The notes below the pieces were generated by a model. The model was not told the origin of the DNA and searched no databases. It worked only from the letters and a program-made list of their open reading frames with translations. The position numbers were made by a program, and so were the translations under genes. A DNA stretch of 64,000 bases, taken from the NCBI GenBank assembly GCA_019456195.1, contig VRUK01000007.1, positions 1-64,000 of the forward strand, in the 5' to 3' direction. Below are positions 1-6,638 of this stretch, one piece after another (positions within the stretch are counted from its first letter, which is position 1; the number at the start of each line of letters is the position of its first letter). This DNA is from Planctomycetota bacterium. Its GTDB lineage: Bacteria; Planctomycetota; Phycisphaerae; Sedimentisphaerales; Anaerobacaceae.

Positions 1-73
1 TTAACCAACAACTTTTGTAATTTTGCTGAGATAGCAAAGAGAATAATTGTTCTGTGGGGCAATTGTGACACAG

Positions 74-101
74 CCTGGGAGCGAAGCGTAGTCGAAGGAT
101 C
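74..101 (+). repeat. REP-like repeat (AGTCGAAGG family)
   Basis: A short GAGCGAAGCGTAGTCGAAGG motif lies between the window edge and the methylase 3' end. The same core (GAGC-n-AGTCGAA with G/C-rich flanks) recurs at about 6122, 6517, 35092, 39518 and 52197, always outside genes. It resembles the short dispersed palindromic repeats found in many bacterial genomes. Confidence 0.5.
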
Positions 102-106
102 TTTTT

Positions 107-138
107 TAAGTAGCTGCCCGAAGGGCTTCAACTACTAA
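107..138. repeat. Inverted repeat downstream of methylase
   Basis: Arms AGTAG...GCCC and GGGC...CTACT flank a GAA loop just past the methylase stop codon. It could act as a transcription end for the leftward gene, but the U-run expected of an intrinsic terminator is missing on that strand, so the role is open. Confidence 0.3.
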
Positions 139-148
139 AAACTAAACA

Positions 149-874
149 CTAAAAACTCAAAACTGCACGACTGTACTTAAGCCGTGCCAGGTCTTCCCCC
201 TCTTTCGGCTTGCGAAACACGAACAAATGTTCGTGCATTATAAGATAAAACTTCCCCGCCCTGGCTTTAGGGCGCCAGCGTGCAGTCGCCGAGCAGTTAT
301 GCTGGACCTTAATAATGTCCTCTCTCAGCACAAACCCCGCCTTCAAAAACCGCTGCATAACGTTAAAAGCCAGCGGCACATAATGTCGCCCCCTGCGCGT
401 ATCGCCAATCAGTATCGCACAGTACTTGTCCGGCCGAAGAACACGAAGCAGTTCCCTCGCTATTTCCTCTATTGTCTCACAGAATTTCGGCAGACTCCCT
501 GTATTCGACAAATCTCCCTCTATCTTCCCCTCCGAATATTTTATTATATTCATATAAGGCGGATGAGTCACAACCAGGTCAAACGAATCATCTTCAAAGC
601 TCGACAAATCCCTCGCATCCCCAACCCTCACCTCCTGCTCACTCTCCGGCCGATGTTTGAACTCCAGCGCTTTTTTACTCAGCGCTACGGCCTGCGGATT
701 GATATCCAGCCCTACCGCGTCCCTTACCAAAAGTTTCGCCTCGATAAGAGTAGTCCCCGCCCCCACCATCGGGTCCAGAATACTATCACCCTGCTCCGTG
801 TACATCTCGATAACATTATGATAGCTGAGAACAGAAAGAAGAAGGCTCTCATAGTCTTCTGAGAGCCTTCTCAA
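149..874 (-). CDS. DNA methylase (N4/N6 class), probably 5'-truncated
   Basis: S-adenosylmethionine-dependent DNA methyltransferase fragment of 241 residues. The SAM-binding motif I is DPMVGAGTT (about residues 34-42). The catalytic motif IV is THPPY (103-107), a variant of the N/D/S-PPY motif used for N4-cytosine or N6-adenine methylation. The C-terminal half with GDTRRGRHYVP is also family-like. Relatives carry additional N-terminal sequence before VIEMYTEQGD, including an H-P-A-x-F-P type stretch, which is not visible here. The only start that gives the full frame is TTG at 874, and it lies inside a perfect hairpin (841-870) that itself follows the upstream gene's stop by about 20 bases. 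This looks like a gene that lost its 5' end when the upstream AIPR-like gene arrived or rearranged. No partner restriction gene is seen in the visible flank. Alternatively translation begins at an internal codon and the protein is a short orphan methylase. Confidence 0.7.
   Translation of the reverse strand: MRRLSEDYESLLLSVLSYHNVIEMYTEQGDSILDPMVGAGTTLIEAKLLVRDAVGLDINPQAVALSKKALEFKHRPESEQEVRVGDARDLSSFEDDSFDLVVTHPPYMNIIKYSEGKIEGDLSNTGSLPKFCETIEEIARELLRVLRPDKYCAILIGDTRRGRHYVPLAFNVMQRFLKAGFVLREDIIKVQHNCSATARWRPKARAGKFYLIMHEHLFVFRKPKEGEDLARLKYSRAVLSF
841..870 (-). terminator. Hairpin after the AIPR-like gene, inside the methylase 5' end
   Basis: A perfect 10-bp inverted repeat, GAAGGCTCTC and GAGAGCCTTC, is separated by 10 bases. 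Read leftward it follows the stop codon of the AIPR-like gene by about 20 bases and is followed by a T-rich run (TTCTTTCTGTT), like an intrinsic terminator. It also overlaps the first codons of the methylase frame, which argues that this stretch is not true methylase coding sequence. Confidence 0.5.
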
Positions 875-889
875 TTCAACATTGCATTT

Positions 890-2140
890 TTATGAGCGAG
901 TTTGAGAGAGTTTATCGCTTAATAGCAGGCGGCCTTCATTATGTAATGCAGTATAAACCGCTTTTTTCTTCCCAGTCGTTTGCGGATTCTTGTCACATAA
1001 TTCATACTGATCAATCAAAGTACCCATCAAGTCTGGTCCAAATTCATCAAAAAACTTGAAAGGATCAATCTGCCAACTTGCCTTATCGTCAACAAAGATT
1101 ATTAGGGCTCTCAAGGATGCAAGCAAGGGAAACAATAGTCCCTTATCAACCTTGCATTCAGTTTCAGTGCCAGTTAATGGTAAAGTGAATTTACTATTCT
1201 CCACACCTTTTCGACGGGCCGGTTTGCCTGCTTTGTTGTACACTTGTTTTATGTAGCGTTTGTAAGTTGGTTGGAAATTGGTATAGACGTAGTCATGCAG
1301 TCTGATAATATCCTCTAACACGGAACCTAGTTGGAGAAAACCCTGGGTTAGTTTTGGGTCTACGAGCCGTCGATCATTACCTCCTTTGCTTGAATAAGCA
1401 ACTGTTGGTGCTTTACGTCTACGTTCACAAGGGTCGTCGTATATCGGGTGAAATAATAACATCAGACTGACTAAATCAAGAACGGAAATCGGTTTGCCAG
1501 AATTCTCCTCCCAACCAATGCGGCCCTTAAAAGGCCCATGTTTTCTGTCGATCATATTTTTAATCCAATCAAATTGTCCTTTGAAATCAGCTAATGACCA
1601 TTCCTTGATTGGCACGCTGCGATTGCGACCTTGAACTAGCTTTTCTATCCGCTCTCTGTCGATTAGACCGACGACAATGTCGAGATTAAACCTAGCTTTT
1701 TCCAACGCCATTCGCAATTCGGAATCGTCCGTTCGCTCTAATTCTTTTTGAAGCTTTTGGATCACTGCATTAGTAGTGGCTCCATCGGCGATACCGTGAA
1801 TATCAAAATCAGTGATTAACAAAGTTACTATGGACTTCTGTGGATCAAACTTAACTTGTTCAACCAATACATAACCACCACGGTTGGCGAGCCAAAAATC
1901 GTCTGGCCCGTATCGTAATGTGTCCTCGATATCGCGAGCCACTTTGCTTTTTAAGCACTCTTCATCGTGGCTTCGAGGATTCACTTCGTCAGGGATACTA
2001 TCCGCTGGCCAATCCAAGACCTTTGGGGCAAGCCGATAAACATCGTAATTCCCCTGACTGTCTTCGACTGAAATTCGCCGAAGATCCTTCTTTGAATGGG
2101 GGAAAGAAACAATACAAGGGGGTTTAGATAAAGTCTTCAT
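890..2140 (-). CDS. AIPR-like (abortive infection phage resistance) protein
   Basis: Protein of 416 residues resembling the AIPR family linked to abortive phage infection and restriction-modification loci. Support: an N-terminal region ending in NPRSHDEE (about 54-61), then DDFWLANRGGYVLVEQV (80-96), which matches the F-x-x-x-N-x-G hallmark. IHGIADGATTNAVI (114-127) corresponds to the IvNGaqT-type segment. The C-terminal half has no motif I recognise. ATG at 2140 is chosen because AGGAGA sits 9 bases upstream; an upstream in-frame TTG at 2170 would place that Shine-Dalgarno inside the gene. It is followed by a terminator-like hairpin and an orphan methylase, so the pair may be the remains of a defence locus. 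The family call is by motif memory and moderate; the defence role is inference. Confidence 0.55.
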   Translation of the reverse strand: MKTLSKPPCIVSFPHSKKDLRRISVEDSQGNYDVYRLAPKVLDWPADSIPDEVNPRSHDEECLKSKVARDIEDTLRYGPDDFWLANRGGYVLVEQVKFDPQKSIVTLLITDFDIHGIADGATTNAVIQKLQKELERTDDSELRMALEKARFNLDIVVGLIDRERIEKLVQGRNRSVPIKEWSLADFKGQFDWIKNMIDRKHGPFKGRIGWEENSGKPISVLDLVSLMLLFHPIYDDPCERRRKAPTVAYSSKGGNDRRLVDPKLTQGFLQLGSVLEDIIRLHDYVYTNFQPTYKRYIKQVYNKAGKPARRKGVENSKFTLPLTGTETECKVDKGLLFPLLASLRALIIFVDDKASWQIDPFKFFDEFGPDLMGTLIDQYELCDKNPQTTGKKKAVYTALHNEGRLLLSDKLSQTRS

Positions 2141-2358
2141 AAGGATTTTCTCCTGTACGGGATAGGACAACCCGAATTTTGTTTTACCTAGCGTTGGACC
2201 TTAGCAGAGCAACAAACTCTTACTGGTGTCCTACCAACGCAGGCTATTATAAAATTAGCACCATAGTGGGCGATCGTCAACAATTTTATTTGCTTTTTGT
2301 TATTTTTTTATTCGTCTAACTATAAGTAGCATTTTGAAATCATAGGGATTGAGTCTTT

Positions 2359-2400
2359 AGTTTACCCTCGATGTTAGCTTACTTGCTTTTCTGCCGGGGG
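2359..2400 (+). repeat. Dispersed repeat, GTTTACCCTCGAT type
   Basis: A block of about 42 bases starting AGTTTACCCTCGATGTTAGC, with ACTTGCT and a terminal CGGGGG run, recurs at 4752-4793 with few changes and at 6163-6206 with more. All three copies lie on the + strand in gene-free DNA. Confidence 0.65.
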
Positions 2401-2413
2401 TCGGGGGCCAACC

Positions 2414-2508
2414 GCATTTCTACCTTCGGTTCGCGCCAGTTTTAATCACTCCGCCGCTTCGCGTCTGCGTGAAGGTACGATGCTCATGCTGGCCTACGGT
2501 AGAAATGC
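2414..2508. repeat. Long inverted repeat in intergenic DNA
   Basis: Perfect 11-bp arms GCATTTCTACC (2414-2424) and GGTAGAAATGC (2498-2508), with a second inner pair GCCAG and CTGGC, enclose about 73 bases. It sits between two leftward genes, in a gap (2141-2593) that otherwise holds only an A/T-rich stretch and the dispersed repeat at 2359. Confidence 0.5.
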
Positions 2509-2593
2509 TACATACCACTTCACCCTGAACATGTGCCCGCAAAATTTGTCCCTACTTGTTCGAATATGAATTTAGCCCTTATTGCTGACTAAA

Positions 2594-3028
2594 TTAACTG
2601 AATCGTAAAAATCGATCAAAATATAAAGAAAAGCCGCTTTCTTTCCAGTGGATGATCATCATTGAAATTACGAAATTATCTTTACTCCCGCTTGCAAGTC
2701 TTATTTGTACTGTATTTTCTCCCTTTCGCAGAATTCCTTCAGGAATTGAATCAAATGTATCGACAAATAAGTTGGCCTTACTAACGGGCTTTATGCCTAT
2801 ATCAACACCAGGTAGATCGGTTCCATTTATTATTATCCTATGATTAACCTGATTGACGTCGAACGCCTTTAAGATCAAGTATCCTTCTCCTATTGGCGTC
2901 CGATTGATATCGAATTTTTTTATTGAGCTGGCGTTACCCTTAAAATCGTATGAAGGTGCATTGATGTCTGAGATATTATCACCTAGATGTTCTGTGAACG
3001 CTATAAGTGTAAAATTTGATCTGGCCAT
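2594..3028 (-). CDS. Small beta-rich protein, DUF7383-like
   Basis: A 144-residue protein without signal peptide or membrane segment. It starts MARSNFTLIAFTEHLGDN, has alternating hydrophobic strands throughout, and ends with a conserved-looking ISMMIIHWKE segment. The order (N-terminal NFTL, central INGTDLPG, later GENTVQIRL and FVISMMIIHW) recalls a domain-of-unknown-function family I know mainly from haloarchaea (DUF7383), expected to be a beta sandwich. Function is unknown. A GGAG lies about 7 bases before the ATG. It stands alone between two repeat-bearing gaps in a patch with the XRE regulator and AIPR-like gene, so horizontal acquisition is plausible but not shown. Confidence 0.55.
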   Translation of the reverse strand: MARSNFTLIAFTEHLGDNISDINAPSYDFKGNASSIKKFDINRTPIGEGYLILKAFDVNQVNHRIIINGTDLPGVDIGIKPVSKANLFVDTFDSIPEGILRKGENTVQIRLASGSKDNFVISMMIIHWKESGFSLYFDRFLRFS

Positions 3029-3151
3029 ATTATTTCTCCATTTCTTATGATACTAACTATGTATATAAGGTTTCCGTATAACTTCACAAATCCAGGATGT
3101 CTCGCTCGCTTGCTAAATCTATAGAATAATTACACTATTGATTTTGAATTT

Positions 3152-3319
3152 TCAAGAAGAATATTTCCTTTTTTGCCCGATGTTTTTCTCTCCTCGTTCG
3201 ATTTGGCCAATATAAGTCCTGTGAAGATCTGCTAAAGCTGCTAGCTTTTCCTGCGAGAGCCCCTTATCTTCCCTGATTTTTCTTATGTTTAAGCCAACTT
3301 CCTTGTTAATATTTTTCAT
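3152..3319 (-). CDS. Short XRE-family HTH regulator, C-terminally curtailed
   Basis: A 55-residue protein with a Cro/CI-type helix-turn-helix: NIRKIREDKGLSQEKLAALA (11-30), then RTYIGQIERGEKN (34-46), the recognition helix and conserved R-G-E turn. Family members normally continue with a fourth and fifth helix (NIS-x-x-x-x-x-K-I-A-x-AL). Here the frame changes to GQKRKYSS and stops at 3152, so it is either a minimal form or a frameshifted remnant. ATG at 3319 has a strong AGGAG 8 bases upstream. It precedes the small beta-rich gene by about 120 bases on the same strand and could regulate it. Confident as an HTH, uncertain whether functional. Confidence 0.75.
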   Translation of the reverse strand: MKNINKEVGLNIRKIREDKGLSQEKLAALADLHRTYIGQIERGEKNIGQKRKYSS

Positions 3320-3575
3320 AATTAAACTCCTGAATTGAATTTTACGGAGTGCTACTTATTGTTCGACAGCCTAAAGGTAGCATTTTTTAGAAATGTTTAT
3401 ATTTACCCGGATATGCTTTTTGATTTTTGATTTGTAATTTTCCAAAGGTGGCATTCTGAAATTTGTAATCTGAAATCTTAGGGCTTGTATAAGCCTTTTT
3501 CTCTTGAAAATAACTGAGAATATGTTACATTGTCGTATTCGCATCTAATGACCATTTTGGAGGACGATAGTCCAA
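3320..3575. other. Intergenic region with repeat fragment and small hairpin
   Basis: No gene seen. It contains a CGACAGCCTAAAGGTAGCAT block (3363-3385) that recurs at 4802-4823. A GGCTT-GTAT-AAGCC stem followed by T5 (3482-3500) is terminator-like on the + strand although no + strand gene precedes it. Several CTGAAAT-rich stretches are of low complexity. Confidence 0.5.
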
Positions 3576-3680
3576 ATGGCATTCAATAAACGAGATTTTC
3601 GTAAAGACAAACCTAATGCGGTAAATGTGCGCACAGTATTCAGCGAGACGATAAACACTTTCCAAAGGAGAAAAAGATGA
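3576..3680 (+). CDS. Possible upstream ORF coupled to the PD40 gene
   Basis: A 34-codon frame (MAFNKRDFRKDK..., Lys/Arg-rich, ending QRRKR) starts at ATG 3576, with GGAGG 12 bases upstream inside a CATTTTGGA/TCCAAATG inverted repeat. Its TGA overlaps the ATG of the next gene as ATGA, a layout typical of translational coupling. No similarity is recognised. It could be a leader peptide or chance. Confidence 0.3.
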   Translation: MAFNKRDFRKDKPNAVNVRTVFSETINTFQRRKR

Positions 3681-4705
3681 AAATGACAAAAATGCTAACA
3701 ATTCTGGTTTTGGCAATGGCCCTGGTTGCGGAGGTTGCGAACGCAGATTTCACATTCGGGGAGCCGCAGGACCTTGGGCTGGGCAAGGGACTTTATATCA
3801 GTGTCTCGGCCGATGAGTTGGAGTTATATTTCAACTCGGATCGGGCGGGCGGTCTCGGCAACCGTGACCTCTGGGTCAGCACGCGCCAGAGCGTTGATGA
3901 TCCGTGGGGTCCGCCTACTAACCTCCATACCGTCAATAGTTCGTATTCGGAGGGGTTTCCATGCATTTCTCGCGATGGCCTGACGCTGTACTTCTGTGAT
4001 TACTTCTATGGTCCGGACCGGCAGGGCGGCCTGGGCGAACACGATCTGTGGTTCTCCACACGGGCCAGCCGCAACGATCCTTGGGGCGCACCGGTTAATA
4101 TGGGTACCCCATTCAACACTTCGGGCTATGAAATTTCCCCAACCCTCTCCCACGATGAACTGACATTCATCTTTGCCTCCGCTCGTTCCGGTGGCCACGG
4201 CAATTACGATCTGTGGATGTGCACCCGGTCCAGTGTGCAGGAGGCGTGGGGTTCGCCTGTCAATATGGGTCCGAGGGTCAACAGCTCTGCTCACGACTAC
4301 TACGGCAATCTCTCGCCGGATGGTCTGGTTCTGTTCTTTGAATCCCAGCGTAGCGGTAGCTATAGAGCGTGGATGACGATGCGCAGGACGGTCAACGATC
4401 CATGGGACCCTCCGGTCCCGCTTCCAGAGCCAATGTACTCGATGGCAGGAGTCGGTCGCGTTTCACCCGATGGGTCGATGCTCTACTCCGGAATGTCACA
4501 GGTGCCGATCCTTCCTATCGTGGATCTCAACGGCGACGGAATCGTAGATGGTGCAGACTTGACCATCATAGTTGACCATTGGGGCACAGACGAGCCACTT
4601 TGCGACATCGGCCCAATGCCCTGGGGTGATGGCATTGTAGATGTCCAGGACCTTATTGTCCTTGCCGAGCACTTGTTTGAGGAAATCCCCAGGCGGAATA
4701 GATAG
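3677..4705 (+). CDS. Secreted PD40 (WD40-like) beta-propeller with dockerin-like tail
   Basis: Exported protein of 342 residues. A signal peptide (MKMTKMLTILVLAMALVAEVANA) precedes at least four PD40-type blades. Each blade carries an L-x-L/I-x-F or L-x-L-Y-F strand, an S-x-R-x-G-G turn and a DLW-x-S/C-T-R strand (about residues 45-75, 100-130, 155-185, 210-240). The C-terminus (about 284-335) has two EF-hand-like segments, DLNGDGIVDGADLTII and WGDGIVDVQDLIVL, as in dockerin type I modules that are common in secreted planctomycete proteins. GGAG lies 6 bases before the ATG. The propeller may bind a polymer or protein at the cell surface; no catalytic residues are evident. A small upstream frame overlaps its start. 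Confidence 0.8.
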   Translation: MKMTKMLTILVLAMALVAEVANADFTFGEPQDLGLGKGLYISVSADELELYFNSDRAGGLGNRDLWVSTRQSVDDPWGPPTNLHTVNSSYSEGFPCISRDGLTLYFCDYFYGPDRQGGLGEHDLWFSTRASRNDPWGAPVNMGTPFNTSGYEISPTLSHDELTFIFASARSGGHGNYDLWMCTRSSVQEAWGSPVNMGPRVNSSAHDYYGNLSPDGLVLFFESQRSGSYRAWMTMRRTVNDPWDPPVPLPEPMYSMAGVGRVSPDGSMLYSGMSQVPILPIVDLNGDGIVDGADLTIIVDHWGTDEPLCDIGPMPWGDGIVDVQDLIVLAEHLFEEIPRRNR

Positions 4706-4751
4706 CACACTGCAAGCTGTACGAAAAATCTCTGTGTTCTCTGTGCCCCGG

Positions 4752-4823
4752 AGTTTACCCTCGATGTTAGCTTACTTGCTCCTCTATCGGGGGCCTATAA
4801 ATCGACAGCCTAAAGGTAGCATT
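4752..4823 (+). repeat. Two dispersed repeats in tandem
   Basis: 4752-4793 is a near copy of the block at 2359-2400, and 4802-4823 copies the CGACAGCCTAAAGGTAGCATT block at 3363. Here the two units adjoin, suggesting they are parts of one larger decayed repeat. Confidence 0.6.
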
Positions 4824-4912
4824 CTGAAATTTATGAATTGCCCCCGCGAAAGCGGGTATCTAAAATCTGAAATCCTCTCCTCAATTCAAATAATCAATAA
4901 TCATTGAAACGG

Positions 4913-4994
4913 CTATTCTGAACGAAGTAAAGAATCTCATTTCTTGAGTCATAAAGAGATCCTTCACTCCACTGCGATCCGTTCAGAATGACAG
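4913..4994. repeat. Large imperfect hairpin repeat
   Basis: Perfect 10-bp arms ATTCTGAACG (4915-4924) and CGTTCAGAAT (4980-4989) enclose an inner ATCTC/GAGAT pair. AGTTTTTG follows. It is the familiar TTCTGAACGAAGTGAAGAATCTC type of dispersed bacterial repeat and could also end rightward transcription. The rest of the 4706-5040 gap shows no gene. Confidence 0.55.
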
Positions 4995-5040
4995 TTTTTG
5001 TGGCTTTTCAACAGGGAAAATTAAGTGTATAATCCATAAT

Positions 5041-5634
5041 ATGAAAACTGCTTGGTTTATTCGGCACGCTGAAAGTCAATCGAATGTTGGAAAGCAAACT
5101 GACAGACCGGAATCCATCGAACTCACAGAACAAGGCCATAAACAAGCTAAAGCTCTTTCACACAATATAAATGCAATGCCCGGGCTGATTGTCACATCAC
5201 CATACCTAAGAACAAAACAGACGGCATTACCTCTTGCTAAAAAATATCCTGATGTAAAACACGAGGAATGGTCTGTTCACGAATTTACATATCTTTCCCC
5301 ACAGAAGTATCAAAATACAACGGTAGAACAGAGAATACCCTGGGCAAAGAAATATTGGGAGAAATCTGACACGTATTACTGTGACGGTGATGGAGCTGAA
5401 TCTTTTGCAGACTTTATGAAAAGGGCTTTGCAAACAAAACACCGGATTGACGAACAAACGGAAGAGTTTGTAATAGTTTTCAGCCATATGCAGTTCATAA
5501 ATGCTTTATTATGGCTAAAAGACAAAGGCTCTTTCACACTTGATAATGTATCTTCGCAGGATATGCAGCGTTTCAGAAGTCAGCTTCTAAACAATCAATT
5601 GGCCAATTGTGAAATCGTTCAATATAGGTCTTAA
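5041..5634 (+). CDS. Histidine phosphatase family protein
   Basis: A 197-residue cytoplasmic member of the phosphoglycerate-mutase-like superfamily. The catalytic RHAES motif is at residues 8-12 (phosphohistidine at H9). A second arginine sits in the SPYLRTKQTA motif (56-65), and the second active-site histidine in VIVFSHMQFINALL (around 149). The order RHxE, SxxxRTxQT, SH fits the family. Substrates range from sugar phosphates to phosphoproteins, so specificity cannot be assigned. No Shine-Dalgarno is evident before the ATG. It is isolated between repeat-rich gaps. Confidence 0.85.
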   Translation: MKTAWFIRHAESQSNVGKQTDRPESIELTEQGHKQAKALSHNINAMPGLIVTSPYLRTKQTALPLAKKYPDVKHEEWSVHEFTYLSPQKYQNTTVEQRIPWAKKYWEKSDTYYCDGDGAESFADFMKRALQTKHRIDEQTEEFVIVFSHMQFINALLWLKDKGSFTLDNVSSQDMQRFRSQLLNNQLANCEIVQYRS

Positions 5635-5952
5635 TAGACATTTTGGCCCAAACTGAACGGTAAATCGTTAAATTCAGAATCCTTTGTGATAACAAGATCT
5701 AAACTACCAATTTTTATGGACATTGAGCATTCTACTATAGCCACACTTAAGCCGGCGGGTGGCAACTACTCAATGAACGCAGAGATCTAAGCGGATGGTA
5801 CTCCGCGAGCATCCAAAATCGAGCATCAAGCATCAAGCATCGAAATGTCGAGGCCAGGACGGAAGGCCAAAAAGTCACGCCTTTGCGCGGTTAAGTAGCT
5901 TTACGATGATATTTGGTGATTTACACGCGGAATATACCACCCTTATAAGGGT
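5635..5952. other. Gene-free stretch before repeat element copy A
   Basis: No supported gene. It contains a short tandem run of GAGCATCAAGCATCAAGCATC (about 5819-5840) and otherwise unremarkable A/T-rich sequence leading into the repeat element. Confidence 0.4.
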
Positions 5953-6121
5953 GTTTTCGGTCAAAAATGCTCACTGTTAAAAACAAAAATGAAATATTTC
6001 AAAAATTTTTATCTCCTTTCCTCATAAACACTTAAGCTGATTTACTCATCATAAAACCACAATTTTTCGGCTCAAAACTGCACACTCGTCTAATTATAGA
6101 GGGCTGCTTTATTTTAGCAGA

Positions 6122-6147
6122 GCCTGCCCTGAGCGTAGTCGAATGGG
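6122..6147 (+). repeat. REP-like repeat inside element copy A
   Basis: CCTGCCCTGAGCGTAGTCGA core directly after the element's hairpin, followed by a T-run. Copies B and C lack it at this place, so it appears inserted into, or exchanged within, copy A. Confidence 0.5.
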
Positions 6148-6162
6148 TTTTTTTACTCCCTT

Positions 6163-6206
6163 AGTTTACCCTCGATTGCTGCTCACTTGCTTCTCTGTCG
6201 GGGGCC
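6163..6206 (+). repeat. Dispersed repeat, GTTTACCCTCGAT type (third copy)
   Basis: AGTTTACCCTCGATTGCTGC..CACTTGCT...CGGGGG, related to 2359-2400 and 4752-4793, here embedded within element copy A. Confidence 0.55.
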
Positions 6207-6516
6207 CTCAGTTAAGGAGTTTTGAATATGAAACACCAAACTTTAGCTCACTTTAGGCATTTTAGCTCACTTTTCACTCATTTTCGCTCTACAACTGTAG
6301 AGAACTCTCTACAAATCAACCCTTTTTATGCAAAACAAACCCAATTTCAGAAATGACAAAATGAATATAACCTTAGACATTGCAAGCATTTACAAGATTT
6401 TGCACCGCTCACCGGAGCCAAAAAACAAAGCCAATTCAAACCCAATAAAGCCAAAAACAAACCCAATTCAAACCCAATCAAAGCCAAAACAAACCCAATT
6501 CAAACCCAATTCAAAA

Positions 6517-6543
6517 CCTGTCCTGAGCGGAGTCGAATGGGCC
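6517..6543 (+). repeat. REP-like repeat at the end of element copy A
   Basis: CCTGTCCTGAGCGGAGTCGA core immediately after the CAAACCCAATT tail. In copy B a related motif (39518-39552) also interrupts the same tail, so the tail seems to be a preferred location for this repeat. Confidence 0.5.
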
Positions 6544-6638
6544 AATTTTGGAATTGCTCACCAAAAGCGCAGAAAAAAAGCCACAGATCAATTCCTCCTA
6601 TCTGACCCATGGCTCGTACTATATAAAATGAAAAAAAG

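Larger units (their letters stand above)
5953..6530 (+). repeat. Dispersed element copy A
   Basis: First of three copies. In order: an A/T-rich block TTTTCGGTCAAAAATGCTCA through ATTTCAAAAATTTTTATCTC (5954-6015); a CACACTCGTCTAATTATAGAGG block with the hairpin CTGCT-TTATTTT-AGCAG (6104-6120); insertions of a REP-like repeat and the GTTTACCCTCGAT repeat; a short reading frame from ATG 6228 preceded by AAGGAG; the inverted repeat CTCTACA-AC-TGTAGAG (6287-6302); and a tail of repeated CAAACCCAATT-type units (6421-6515). The frame encodes an LAHFRHF...NPFYAKQ peptide and stops at 6354-6356. No terminal repeats or transposase are seen. Confidence 0.75.

Noticed and set aside
2414-2508. Possible integron attC site
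   Set aside because: The long inverted repeat suggested it, but I could not find the RYYYAAC and GTTRRRY core sites at the ends and there is no integrase or cassette array.
6421-6515. Possible CRISPR array in the repeat tail
   Set aside because: Units are 11-12 bases, imperfect and without spacers; no cas genes are present.
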